Part shown: positions 1-7,900 of the stretch, in pieces
Position numbering within the stretch: position 1 is the first letter of the stretch
Layout: each line of letters begins with the position of its first letter
Assembly: GCA_035620895.1 (NCBI GenBank)
Contig: DASPFY010000025.1
Span: 1-20,505 of the forward strand
Source: TA-21 sp035620895
GTDB lineage: Archaea > Thermoproteota > Nitrososphaeria > Nitrososphaerales > Nitrososphaeraceae
Length of the DNA stretch: 20,505 nt
Direction: 5' to 3'
Translations under genes and position numbers: made by a program
The notes under the pieces: generated by a model
The model's input: only the letters and a program-made list of their open reading frames with translations
Told to the model about the DNA's origin: nothing
The model's database searches: none

Positions 1-103
1 CGGGCCCGGAGGGATTTGAACCCTCGACCTGACGCTTAGGGGGCGTCCGCGCTATCCATTTTGCGCTCATCTCAAAATTTGAAATGACCTGCGCTACGAG
101 CCC
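1..103 (-). tRNA. tRNA-Arg (anticodon CCT) with D-loop intron
   Basis: Decodes AGG arginine codons. Reading the minus strand, the acceptor stem GGGCTCG pairs with CGGGCCC, followed by discriminator G at position 1. The D stem is GCGC/GCGC, the anticodon stem GACGC/GCGTC with loop CCCCTAA, and the T arm GAGGG-TTCAAAT-CCCTC. The unspliced gene is 103 bases. Removing a 28-base insert in the D loop gives a 75-base tRNA with a normal GG in the D loop. CCA is not encoded as far as the window shows (position 1 is the discriminator). Position 33 is C rather than the near-universal T, which is unusual. A TATA box lies about 25 bases upstream of the 5' end. Anticodon assignment is secure if the loop is unspliced. 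Confidence 0.92.
61..88 (-). other. tRNA intron in the D loop with BHB-like motif
   Basis: The insert holds a 9-bp hairpin (TCATTTCAA/TTGAGATGA with a 3-base loop, one G-T pair). Its intronic GCGC can pair with the exonic 5' D-stem GCGC, giving a 4-bp central helix flanked by 3-base bulges AGG and AAA. This is the geometry of an archaeal bulge-helix-bulge splice site, although the outer exon helix is weak. Cutting after the second base of each bulge removes exactly these 28 bases and restores a standard D arm. The exact cut sites are inferred. Confidence 0.8.
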
Positions 104-123
104 TTGAAATTTGAATAGCGATG

Positions 124-133
124 TTAATATAAA
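124..133 (-). promoter_or_regulatory. TATA box of the tRNA-Arg gene
   Basis: The minus strand reads TTTATATTAA, centred about 25 bases upstream of the tRNA 5' end, the normal archaeal TATA-to-start distance. Confidence 0.65.
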
Positions 134-191
134 GATTCAACTTGAAATTCGTGACCACTCTGCATTTTTAATATTTAAAATAAAATTTCAA

Positions 192-944
192 TTAATTCAT
201 TTCGAATGAGTATAACATCTTCTTGTAAATGGTTCTAAAACCTAACTTTTTGTAAAATTCTTCATATCCTTCTTTAGTCAAAGTCTGCACAATCAGCAGA
301 TTATGGCCATTATTCTTTGCGATTCGTACAGCACTTGCAATTAATTCTCTTGCCACGCCTTTTCTTCTAAAATGTTGAATTGTTCCCAAGGAGTACAGTC
401 CAATACTCTCTTTTTTTTCATACAATAAACAACATCCCACAAAATACTTTACCTGATCTAAATTATAATGTGCAAGCAATAACGTGAGTTTTTGAAAGTG
501 CTTAGAAATAATGTATGTTACTTCATCTTTGATATGTATAGAGTCAAATGATCTACAAAAAACGTCGATCCAGTTGTATAAATGATTTTTATCAACAACA
601 TCAATCTCAATATGATCACTATCCAAAGCATGCTTGTTAAGATCAAGCCCCAAAATTTTCATAGTTCCGAATTTTGGAATGCTAAACTTGACACAATTCT
701 TATTGTTGCTAATTAAGTGTACATAAAGAGTATCATGGTAATCGATCTGACTGCTTCTTATAGAATTTAGGACATCAGAAATATTACGACATGAATTCTT
801 AATATTCAATCTATTAAAAAAATAATCATCACCTAGTTTAGGGTTTAAAAATAATTCTACACAATCTATTTTTTGATGAGTTCTACTCCAAAGAGAACAA
901 AAGGAAGATTCATTCTCATCTATATTATCAATATCTAAGTCCAA
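192..944 (-). CDS. GNAT-family N-acetyltransferase
   Basis: A 250-residue protein whose C-terminal third is a GNAT acetyltransferase domain that transfers an acyl group from acyl-CoA. The CoA-binding signature is visible as RRKGVA at residues 193-198, preceded by the beta strand GTIQ and followed by a helix. The end of the fold, EEFYKKLGF (about 228-236), is the usual GNAT motif B. Residues 1-150 match nothing I recognise and may be a substrate-specific domain. The ATG lies inside the end of the upstream CysRS-family gene (17-base overlap), so the two are almost certainly co-translated. The substrate is unknown. The pairing with a CysRS-like enzyme loosely recalls MshC/MshD of mycothiol synthesis, but nothing here proves such a pathway. 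Confidence 0.8.
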   Translation of the reverse strand: MDLDIDNIDENESSFCSLWSRTHQKIDCVELFLNPKLGDDYFFNRLNIKNSCRNISDVLNSIRSSQIDYHDTLYVHLISNNKNCVKFSIPKFGTMKILGLDLNKHALDSDHIEIDVVDKNHLYNWIDVFCRSFDSIHIKDEVTYIISKHFQKLTLLLAHYNLDQVKYFVGCCLLYEKKESIGLYSLGTIQHFRRKGVARELIASAVRIAKNNGHNLLIVQTLTKEGYEEFYKKLGFRTIYKKMLYSFEMN

Positions 945-2082
945 GAATATCCATCATCTTTTTTGCGTCATTCATTTTATCCACATCCTTGACTGTATCT
1001 AGGAACACTTTTAATGCATAGGGTGTATCTAGATCTTCAATATAATTTCTGAATTTCCTTATGATTTCTGATTCTTTGATATCTTTTACAGTATCGTAGT
1101 TTATACCATTGATTCCTTTACCGTAATCTGAAGCAAAAACTAAACTTCTAATCATATTATTCATTTCTTCAAATCTCTCTAATTCAGAGATCTTGAAATT
1201 CAATAATCTTCTGTAGTCATGCGAGTAAAAATATAGTTTCAGAGCATTTACATCGTACTTTTTCAATAATTTTTTGATATAAATTGCATTTCCAGAGGAT
1301 TTTGACATCTTTGCATTTTCGATATCCAAAATACCAACATGCATCCAACATCCTACAGGTTTTTCTTTTTGTGAAAGTGCAATTAAATTTGAAAGTATTA
1401 CCTCGTGATGCGGATAGCACAAATCAATACCTCCCACATGGATATCATAATTACCGTTAAAGTGAAACATTGCTACAGCTGTATCCTGCATATGCCACCA
1501 AGGTGTACCATCTCCCAAGACCTTATCATCATATTCTCTTCCATAAGTATCGCTGGTGTTCCATAAAAAAATATCTGTAATGTTTCGTTTATTAATATCA
1601 ATATCATATCTGTAATTTGATAATTTCTTTTTGGACAAATGTGAAAGAGCACCATAAGTATTGAATTTTGAGGTATCTAAGTATACGTTTCCATTTACAG
1701 AATAAGCCAGGTTCTTTTTGATTAGTTTGCCTATCAAATCCTTTGCTTGCTTTACACAATCGCTAGTTTTAGCATATATCAAATCATTGATTTGAAGCTT
1801 GTTCAGATCATTAATAAAGTCGTTAAATAAAAGATCGGGCGTGATATTATTTTTGTTATTGTTTAACTTTGGGTCGATATCAGTGACATTTACAATGACG
1901 TGAGGCATACAATTCTTTGATAGTAGTATTCTGACTACTAGATCGACTAGTAGAAATAATCTTGCATGCCCTACATGGAAGCTCTCATAGAGAGTAGGAC
2001 CGCATACAAAAATTTTAATAATTTTCTTATTCCCTAGCTTTAATGAAACATTACTTTTTGTGAGCGTATCAAAAATTTTCAA
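928..2082 (-). CDS. cysS: Cysteinyl-tRNA synthetase family protein, short form
   Basis: Class I aminoacyl-tRNA synthetase of the CysRS family, expected to charge tRNA-Cys. It shows the N-terminal CGPTLYE with zinc-ligand Cys27, the HIGH motif as HVGH (36-39), the TDIDPK strand (67-72), WWHMQD (195-200), PHHE (224-227) and KMSKS (258-262). At 384 residues it is much shorter than the usual 450-480, and the C-terminal anticodon-binding part is largely missing. At the zinc site the second Cys of bacterial CysRS (in WHIEC) is Asp200, and the Glu of HHENE is Ile229, so the bacterial zinc set is incomplete. I believe some archaeal CysRS also carry WHIQD, so this may be lineage-typical. Alternatively it is a paralogue (MshC-like or another cysteine ligase). 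The downstream GNAT gene overlaps its 3' end. Confidence 0.82.
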   Translation of the reverse strand: MKIFDTLTKSNVSLKLGNKKIIKIFVCGPTLYESFHVGHARLFLLVDLVVRILLSKNCMPHVIVNVTDIDPKLNNNKNNITPDLLFNDFINDLNKLQINDLIYAKTSDCVKQAKDLIGKLIKKNLAYSVNGNVYLDTSKFNTYGALSHLSKKKLSNYRYDIDINKRNITDIFLWNTSDTYGREYDDKVLGDGTPWWHMQDTAVAMFHFNGNYDIHVGGIDLCYPHHEVILSNLIALSQKEKPVGCWMHVGILDIENAKMSKSSGNAIYIKKLLKKYDVNALKLYFYSHDYRRLLNFKISELERFEEMNNMIRSLVFASDYGKGINGINYDTVKDIKESEIIRKFRNYIEDLDTPYALKVFLDTVKDVDKMNDAKKMMDILGLRY

Positions 2083-2170
2083 TCAATTAATCGTTGATAC
2101 AACAAAATATTAATTATTATGTAGAATGATGCAATGCAATGGACTACCTCTGAATTTTTGAAAATATTTT

Positions 2171-2368
2171 TCAATATCTTTTATAAAATTCATCCTTTGC
2201 ATTTTTCTCTGTTTCATTGATGCCCCATAGAAACTCAACATAATGTTGTGCGAATATAGTTACAAGAAATCTAAACAGGTCTTCTGTGGATTTATATCCA
2301 TATTTTTCCTTAAGCTTGTTAATGTTTTCTTCATCTTTTGAAGATAATTTTATTCGAAGCTCTTTCAT
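2171..2368 (-). CDS. Small ribbon-helix-helix-like protein
   Basis: A 65-residue protein starting at ATG with a short beta-like strand (KELRIKLS, 2-9) followed by two predicted helices (about 11-23 and 27-44). This is the outline of a ribbon-helix-helix (CopG/Arc-type) DNA-binding domain, with the strand making base contacts in a dimer. The C-terminal 20 residues are charged. It is a single gene with non-coding sequence on both sides, divergent from the PRC-barrel-like gene. Its target is unknown, but small RHH proteins often repress their own or neighbouring promoters. The fold is inferred from pattern only. Confidence 0.55.
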   Translation of the reverse strand: MKELRIKLSSKDEENINKLKEKYGYKSTEDLFRFLVTIFAQHYVEFLWGINETEKNAKDEFYKRY

Positions 2369-2550
2369 TTGCTATCTATTCTATATAGATAAAGGTATTT
2401 TTAATAATTCTTGCTGATTTCACTTCATTTGCATATTAATTGACTGGCCCTAAGAAACATCCTTATAACTTCTTGCTCTTAAACTTGACAAGGTTCATTC
2501 AAATGACTATAAACTAATTGAAGCTATGAAGTAACCAATATTCTAACAAC

Positions 2551-2559
2551 TGATATAAG
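2551..2559 (+). promoter_or_regulatory. TATA box for the PRC-barrel-like gene
   Basis: TGATATAAG is centred about 26 bases before the ATG at 2581, so the transcript is probably leaderless and the ATG is the first codon. Confidence 0.5.
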
Positions 2560-2580
2560 AAATGTTATGGGTTTAAGCTT

Positions 2581-2811
2581 ATGAATCAAAACATGAGATG
2601 GGAAGATGTTCTAAAGAAAGAGGCAATTGGAATAGACAAATGTGATTTAGGCAAAGTTCAGCAAATTAAAGATGATACTATATTAACAGAAAAAGGCATT
2701 ATTAACAAGAAGAGATATTTTCTACCAAAAAAGCTAATTGATAAATTCAATGGAAATATTCTTTATTTTAAAATAATGAAGGCAGAGGATAAGCAATTTC
2801 GGCAGAATTAG
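2581..2811 (+). CDS. Small PRC-barrel-like protein
   Basis: A 76-residue protein beginning MRWEDVLKKEA after a short MNQN lead. The pattern DLGKVQQI ... ILTEKGIINKKRYFLPKKLI ... ILYFKI (about 22-66) is that of the small beta-barrel proteins annotated as PRC-barrel or related in Thaumarchaeota: a strand ending in DxG, an 'x-x-L-T-E-K-G' strand, then a 'yFlPk-li' segment. Such proteins are small adaptor or RNA/protein-binding domains, and a precise role is not known. No signal peptide or membrane segment is present. Start supported by a TATA box at leaderless distance. Confidence 0.65.
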   Translation: MNQNMRWEDVLKKEAIGIDKCDLGKVQQIKDDTILTEKGIINKKRYFLPKKLIDKFNGNILYFKIMKAEDKQFRQN

Positions 2812-3118
2812 ATTAATTTGTAAAGGAAATATCGTAAATATAATAGAGTAACAATAATAATAATTCTGTCAATATCACCACGTCTTAACTAAAATGATTA
2901 TTAGTATCATATGCATTTGATAAAACGTAAGGATTGTGTACAATACAAACTAATGTTTCTTGCAAGTTTTTCCAGATTATTTCTTCAAAAAAAATCAAAT
3001 CAATAGCAAATGTAAAATAAACTTGTTTATAACTGAGTTTCCTAAATAACACGCTCAAAATATGTAGAATGATAAAACTCCATCTATCCAAAGGATTAAA
3101 GTGAGTCCTTAACTGATA
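2812..3118. other. 307-base gap without a convincing gene
   Basis: AT-rich sequence. A 68-codon minus-strand reading frame inside it has no recognisable family or good start context and I do not call it. The last 60 bases carry AT-rich stretches that may hold the ABC transporter promoter. No tRNA-like or repeat structure was seen. Confidence 0.5.
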
Positions 3119-4177
3119 ATGAAAGTGGCCGAAAATACTCCATTATCTGATAATGGAAATAAAGATTGTATTGTAGTCACCAATCTCAAAAAGCAATACG
3201 GTAAAGAGAAAGCTTATGTCCTAAATGGGATTTCCTTTACAGTGAAATACGGAACAGTATTTGGTTTTTTGGGCCCTAACGGTGCTGGAAAGACTACAAC
3301 TCTTAAGATTCTTACTAGTCTGCTTAGTCCGTCTTCTGGAAGTGTTAATATATTTGGTAAAGATCTTTTCAAAAAACAGTCAGCAATTAAGAGAAAGATT
3401 GGAGTTGTATCTCAAAATCCTAGTTTCGAAGCAAATTTGACAGTAGAGCGGTCTCTTGATCTTTATGGCTTGCTGTGGGGCTTGAGTGATAGAAGAGCAA
3501 GAAAAGATAAAGTGAAGGAAATATTGAAGACTTTTGATCTTGAATCCATCAAAAATTCAAAGAATGATGAACTCTCTATCGGTCAAAGAAGGAGGGTGCA
3601 GCTTGCTAGGGAATTTATGCATGATATGGACTTACTTTTTCTTGACGAACCTACTGTAGGGCTGGATCCCTCTGCAAGACGCATGCTCCTGAATTATATA
3701 AAGAAACATGTGATGTCAGGACTTACAGTCTTTTTTACTACTCATATTATGGAGGAGGCAGAATACCTGTGTGATGAAATTGCTATAATAGACAGCGGAA
3801 AAATTATTGCCTTTGACACGCCAACGGGTCTGAAGCAAAAGTACGGGGGAATGAATAAAACTATAGAAATTACCTTCAAAGATACCCTAAACGAACCCTT
3901 TCTCAAGATACTAAAAAGTATAATAAAGGGTACCAAAAAAGATGACAAAGAATTGAATGGGGACCCTAGCAACAGAATTCCAGAAATCGATTTGAAGGGG
4001 GGAAATGCAATCAGGATTAAAGTCAATAACACCGAGAAAGTTATTTCTGAAATATTTCAAATCGTTCCTAAAAATGGTATGGAGATAGAAAATATTTCGG
4101 TGGATTCCCCATCACTGGAGGAAATTTTCTTATCTGTAGTCAGCAATTCCAAGGACAATTCCAATAGTGGAGGATGA
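3119..4177 (+). CDS. ABC transporter ATP-binding protein (ABC-2 exporter type)
   Basis: Nucleotide-binding subunit of a drug/lipid/polysaccharide-type ABC-2 exporter (DrrA/NatA/CcmA-like). It shows Walker A GPNGAGKTT at 52-60, the Q-loop Gln99, the ABC signature LSIGQ at 152-156, Walker B LLFLDEPT at 172-179, the D-loop GLD and the switch His209. The 352-residue length includes a C-terminal extension (about 230-345) typical of DrrA-like subunits, ending with the SPSLEEIFL motif (about 333-341). The stop overlaps the permease ATG by 4 bases (ATGA), so the two form one translationally coupled unit. The substrate cannot be read from the sequence. Confidence 0.95.
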   Translation: MKVAENTPLSDNGNKDCIVVTNLKKQYGKEKAYVLNGISFTVKYGTVFGFLGPNGAGKTTTLKILTSLLSPSSGSVNIFGKDLFKKQSAIKRKIGVVSQNPSFEANLTVERSLDLYGLLWGLSDRRARKDKVKEILKTFDLESIKNSKNDELSIGQRRRVQLAREFMHDMDLLFLDEPTVGLDPSARRMLLNYIKKHVMSGLTVFFTTHIMEEAEYLCDEIAIIDSGKIIAFDTPTGLKQKYGGMNKTIEITFKDTLNEPFLKILKSIIKGTKKDDKELNGDPSNRIPEIDLKGGNAIRIKVNNTEKVISEIFQIVPKNGMEIENISVDSPSLEEIFLSVVSNSKDNSNSGG

Positions 4178-4974
4178 AAATGAAATCTATATCTAAGTAT
4201 GTCTTTTTATCAAGGGTTCTGCTTCTATTATATAGAAATCTTTTTGCAGCGATAGATAAGATGTTCCTGATATGGCAGATCCTTTTGCCTGTGTTTCAAA
4301 TATATATAATGGGCTATGCATATTCTGCGTTAATTGGAGATCAAGGAATTACCGTTGGAGCTATATCCATCTCATACGTTTCATTCTTGACAGCCGGTAT
4401 GATGGCATTTAATGTGATGCAAGGAAGTCAAATAGCTGGTACAATTTTTTGGAACGATAAGAGAAATGGAATGTTCCAGCAAATTTTGGCAATGCCATTT
4501 AACAAGATTCAATATGTAATCGCAAATCTTGTAACACTAATAATTATTGGACTGACAAGCGCTACAGCTATTATTTTAATCGGTTTACCAACCATATTTC
4601 AGGACATAAATATTTCTTTATGGAGTTTGTCATACACTATTTTTGCACTTGTAGCAGGATCTGTATTTTTTGGTTCGTTTACAATAATCCTTTCAACAAA
4701 GATGAAAAGTAGCGAGACGTACAATGTATTTAGTAACGGGCTTTTCATATTTTTTATTTTTGTTAGCTCAGTATTCTACCCCGCAGAAGGTTTGCCCCAA
4801 CCATTATCAGTAGCATTCTATTTTAATCCACTAACGTATATAGCAGATATTACCAGGGCAGGAATATTTTCTCAAATAGATACATTTACAAATCTAGAGG
4901 TACTGGTCTTAACATTGTTTGCTGCAGGTGCGTTTGTTATTGCTACCAGAGCAATGGTAAAATTGCAGATTTAA
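4174..4974 (+). CDS. ABC-2 type transporter permease
   Basis: A 266-residue integral membrane partner of the preceding ATPase, with about six predicted transmembrane segments. The segment PLTYIADITRAGIF near residues 225-240 is the conserved ABC-2 permease motif (NPLTY...RA), and WNDKRNGMFQQILAMPF (about 93-109) matches the 'r..Gtle.ll..P' loop of the family. Overlap with the ATPase gene by 4 bases indicates co-expression and a complex in the cytoplasmic membrane. It acts as an exporter of unknown cargo, as with DrrB-like proteins. Confidence 0.93.
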   Translation: MKMKSISKYVFLSRVLLLLYRNLFAAIDKMFLIWQILLPVFQIYIMGYAYSALIGDQGITVGAISISYVSFLTAGMMAFNVMQGSQIAGTIFWNDKRNGMFQQILAMPFNKIQYVIANLVTLIIIGLTSATAIILIGLPTIFQDINISLWSLSYTIFALVAGSVFFGSFTIILSTKMKSSETYNVFSNGLFIFFIFVSSVFYPAEGLPQPLSVAFYFNPLTYIADITRAGIFSQIDTFTNLEVLVLTLFAAGAFVIATRAMVKLQI

Positions 4975-5159
4975 AAATAAGACGACTTTTTCTGAAATCT
5001 TTCAGTCATTCTTACTAAATTGAAAAGAAGGTTCTAATAAAACATAAACCTAGTCTCTTATCTAAGAACATCTTTTTCCTAATTCAGTGATCATGTAAAT
5101 GTGTCACATGAGAGTATATCCAGCAGGAAATCCAAAATAAAATTCCTATAATGAGGAAA

Positions 5160-5414
5160 TTACAATGGAGTCATTGTGTCGATTAGCCTTGAATTTGTTA
5201 TCTGTCCATCTTTTTCATTAATTAAAAAGTCTACCGTATATTGTAGACCTCCAAGTAAGAAAGTTGCTTGAGCGTCCCAGGCTTCTCTATTTTGTTCGTT
5301 TGGAAATGGAAGAAGAGTTCTAATTCTAAAACCTTCAATATCGCTTCCATACAGTGCCTCTGCTGCTTTTTTAGCCACTGATTCGACTTCTTTTTCCGTG
5401 TGGACGGGATTCAT
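5160..5414 (-). CDS. Small hypothetical protein downstream of ureC
   Basis: An 84-residue soluble protein. It begins with a helix (EVESVAKKAAEALYG, about 9-23), followed by strands around FRIRTLLPFP (28-37), WDAQATFLLGG (46-56) and YTVDFLINEKDGQI (59-72), an alpha/beta pattern resembling small beta-sheet adaptor domains. I do not recognise a named family. A TATA box stands at leaderless distance from its ATG, inside the 60-base gap after ureC, so it has its own promoter although it lies on the same strand as ureABC. A link to urease is therefore positional only. Confidence 0.65.
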   Translation of the reverse strand: MNPVHTEKEVESVAKKAAEALYGSDIEGFRIRTLLPFPNEQNREAWDAQATFLLGGLQYTVDFLINEKDGQITNSRLIDTMTPL

Positions 5415-5432
5415 AAATCAAAGTGTATTTGC

Positions 5433-5444
5433 AAAATATATAAG
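5433..5444 (-). promoter_or_regulatory. TATA box for the 84-residue protein
   Basis: The minus strand reads CTTATATATTTT, centred about 25 bases before the ATG at 5414, which predicts a leaderless mRNA separate from the urease transcript. Confidence 0.55.
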
Positions 5445-5474
5445 TATTATTATTTTCATCGATAATTTGAAAAC

Positions 5475-7193
5475 CTAAAATAGATTGTAAAGTCGTGATA
5501 GTGATAGCTTTTGTGCAGCTTCCGTAGTCGCTACGTTTCCATCAACTTTAACAACATAAGTTTCGGGATCGATTTCTATTTTAGGTATCAGATTATTATA
5601 CACCATATTTTTCTTGGATATATTGCGACAGTTTTTCACTGGCAAGAGTTTTTTCTTGAGGCCCAATTTCTTTTGAAGACCATTTCTTATTGCATTCTTT
5701 GAACTGAATGTTACTGATGTAGAATATTTAGCTTTACCTATTGCTCCAAACATTGGCCTATAATATACAGGCTCCGGGGTTGGAATGGAAGCGTTTGGAT
5801 CACCCATGAGAGAGTATGCGATAAAACCTCCTTTAATAATGAGTTTCGGTTTTACTCCAAAAAATTGTGGTGTCCAAATTACAATATCAGCTAGTTTACC
5901 TACTTGAAGCGAGCCTACATAATCTGAAATTCCATGTGTAATTGCCGGATTAATGGTAAGCTTTGCTAAATATCTCTTGACGCGCAGATTATCGTTGTTC
6001 CCATTTTCGTGTTTTAATCTCCCTGACATTTTTTTCATCTTATCTGCAGTTTGCCAAGCTCTTGTTGTTACTTCACCGACTCGACCCATAGCTTGACTAT
6101 CAGATGAATACATGCTAATAGCTCCGATATCATGTAGCACATCTTCTGCAGCTATCGTTTCAGCTCTTATCCTTGATTCAGCAAATGCAACATCCTCTGA
6201 TATTGAAGGATTTAGGTGATGACACACCATCATCATATCCAGGTGTTCTTCAAGAGTGTTTACAGTAAATGGCCTTGTTGGATTTGTTGATGAAGGTAGT
6301 ATATTGAGTTCTCCGGCAATTTTTAGGATATCTGGTGCATGGCCTCCGCCGGCTCCTTCCGTATGATACGTATGAATTGTTCTGCCAGAGATCGCCTTTA
6401 TTGTATCATCCACGTATCCACACTCATTAAGAGTATCTGTATGGATTGCTACCTGTGTGTCTGTTTTATCTGCCACCTTTAACGCTGCATCTATGGTAGC
6501 AGGAGTGGATCCCCAATCTTCATGAAGCTTCAGACCACAAGCCCCTTCATTAACTTGTTCTAAGAGGGAGGGTTCTAATGAGTCATTTCCTTTTCCCAAC
6601 AATCCAAAATTTAGTGGAAATTCATCAAGTGATTCGAGCATTCTATGAATATTCCAAGGTCCTGGACTACAAGTAGTAGCTTTAGTACCTTCAGAAGGAC
6701 CAGTTCCTCCACCTATCATCGTGGTAGTACCGCTACATATTGCTTCTACTATTTGCTGAGGTGAAATAAAATGGATATGAGTATCTATAGTACCTGCAGT
6801 ACAGATGGTGTGCTCTCCTGAAATAACTTCAGTGTTTGAGGAGACAATCATGTTTTCAGATACTCCGTCCATTACATTGGGATTTCCGGCTTTGCCTATG
6901 CCCGATATCAATCCATTTTTAATACCGATATCTGTCTTTACAATACCCAACAAAGGATCCATCAATATCGCATTTGTAATCACAAGATCTAGGGAATATT
7001 TGCTTTTTATTCCACTAGCCTGTCCCATTCCATCTCGAATACTCTTACCTCCTCCAAAAACAAGTTCGTCTCCATATGTTATGAGATCCTTTTCGATCTC
7101 TATTATAAGATCTGTATCTCCTAGTCTGATTCTGTCTCCCTTTGTCGGTCCGTATAGCTCCACGTATTGCTTTCTAGGAATTTTTAGAACCAT
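5475..7193 (-). CDS. ureC: Urease subunit alpha
   Basis: Catalytic subunit of urease (urea + water to ammonia + carbamate), a cytoplasmic dinickel enzyme. All active-site residues are present: His139 and His141 (DTHIH), the carbamylated Lys222 (LKLHEDWG) and His224, His251 (AIHTDT), His277 (YHTEGAGGGH), the flap Cys324-His325-His326, and Asp365 (SSDSQAMGR). The 572-residue length is normal for UreC. The ATG lies 2 bases after the ureB stop, and a GGAGGAA Shine-Dalgarno-like run lies in the last codons of ureB, so translation is coupled. In an ammonia oxidiser it supplies ammonia and CO2 from urea. Confidence 0.99.
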   Translation of the reverse strand: MVLKIPRKQYVELYGPTKGDRIRLGDTDLIIEIEKDLITYGDELVFGGGKSIRDGMGQASGIKSKYSLDLVITNAILMDPLLGIVKTDIGIKNGLISGIGKAGNPNVMDGVSENMIVSSNTEVISGEHTICTAGTIDTHIHFISPQQIVEAICSGTTTMIGGGTGPSEGTKATTCSPGPWNIHRMLESLDEFPLNFGLLGKGNDSLEPSLLEQVNEGACGLKLHEDWGSTPATIDAALKVADKTDTQVAIHTDTLNECGYVDDTIKAISGRTIHTYHTEGAGGGHAPDILKIAGELNILPSSTNPTRPFTVNTLEEHLDMMMVCHHLNPSISEDVAFAESRIRAETIAAEDVLHDIGAISMYSSDSQAMGRVGEVTTRAWQTADKMKKMSGRLKHENGNNDNLRVKRYLAKLTINPAITHGISDYVGSLQVGKLADIVIWTPQFFGVKPKLIIKGGFIAYSLMGDPNASIPTPEPVYYRPMFGAIGKAKYSTSVTFSSKNAIRNGLQKKLGLKKKLLPVKNCRNISKKNMVYNNLIPKIEIDPETYVVKVDGNVATTEAAQKLSLSRLYNLF

Positions 7194-7195
7194 GA

Positions 7196-7564
7196 TTATT
7201 CTTCCTCCATAAAACCCTTTTTCTTTAATTTCAAGAGAGATATTTCTTTTCGTGTATTTGTCAGTTTACCATTAACAAGACTATTAAAACCAAAGACAAT
7301 TTTTTTTCCACCATATTCTGTTAACTCTATAATTCTAGAATCCCCTGGTTCAAACCTCAGCGATGTTCCTGATGGAATATTTAAGTGAAATCCGAATGTC
7401 TTATTCCTGGCAAATGACAAGTACTTGTTTGTTTCGAAAAAATGTGTGTGAGAGCCTACCTGAATGGGTCTATCTCCGGTATTTTTTACATTAATTTTAA
7501 TTGTTTTTTTTCCCACGTTGGCAAGAATTGGACTCTTAGACAAGAAGTATTCACCGGGGATCAT
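7196..7564 (-). CDS. ureB: Urease subunit beta
   Basis: The 122-residue beta subunit forms the beta-sheet shell of the urease trimer. It opens with MIPGEYFL and carries GDRPIQVGSHTHFFETN (about 31-47) and the LNIPSGTSLRFEPGD stretch (about 61-75), which are diagnostic of UreB. The C-terminal 20 residues are Lys-rich and lineage-specific. A GGAG ribosome-binding site (around 7573-7576 on the minus strand) sits in the 17-base gap after ureA. It is a separate gene, not fused to ureA as in Helicobacter. Confidence 0.98.
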   Translation of the reverse strand: MIPGEYFLSKSPILANVGKKTIKINVKNTGDRPIQVGSHTHFFETNKYLSFARNKTFGFHLNIPSGTSLRFEPGDSRIIELTEYGGKKIVFGFNSLVNGKLTNTRKEISLLKLKKKGFMEEE

Positions 7565-7581
7565 GATTTAATCTCCATTAT

Positions 7582-7884
7582 TCAAACAATGGGGTCGTGG
7601 ACAGTCACTAGTTTGGTACCATCATCGAAGGTTGCTTCCACTTGGACACTTTGTACTAGTTCTGGTACTCCAGGCAAGACATCATCCCTTTGTAAGACAT
7701 GTCTTCCCGAGTTCATAAGTTCAGAAACCGACCTGCCATCTCGTGCTCCTTCAAGGATATGATCTGCTATTAGCGCGACTGATTCAGTATAGTTGAGTTT
7801 TAAACCCCTTGTTCTTCTTTTTCGTGCAACCTCTGCACTAATAAAAATATATAATTTATCAATATCTCGTGGAGATAGAAACAT
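7582..7884 (-). CDS. ureA: Urease subunit gamma
   Basis: The 100-residue gamma subunit, full length for the family. The N-terminal MFLSPRDIDKL, the core GLKLNYTESVALIADHILEG (27-46), ARDGRSVSELM (47-57), LPGVPELV and the terminal TKLVTVHDPI are the canonical UreA signatures. It is first in a ureABC operon. The promoter region is shared with the divergent chaperonin gene. A second, strongly diverged UreA-like gene lies at 9829-10252. Confidence 0.98.
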   Translation of the reverse strand: MFLSPRDIDKLYIFISAEVARKRRTRGLKLNYTESVALIADHILEGARDGRSVSELMNSGRHVLQRDDVLPGVPELVQSVQVEATFDDGTKLVTVHDPIV

Positions 7885-7900
7885 TCTAAGTTCAAAATTT

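Noticed and set aside
1..103. The tRNA as the attachment site of the probable provirus
   Set aside because: It lies at the other end of the window from the viral genes, and no duplicated tRNA 3' segment was seen near 18-20 kb.
192..2082. A mycothiol (MshC/MshD) pathway
   Set aside because: Only two genes with family-level similarity; no MshA or MshB homologue in the window. Kept as a hint within a finding, not as a call.
2885..3091. 68-codon minus-strand ORF
   Set aside because: Composition like chance AT-rich sequence, no recognisable motif, overlaps the likely promoter region of the ABC operon.
6805..7212. 135-codon plus-strand ORF opposite ureC
   Set aside because: Shadow of the highly constrained ureC frame, no motif of its own.
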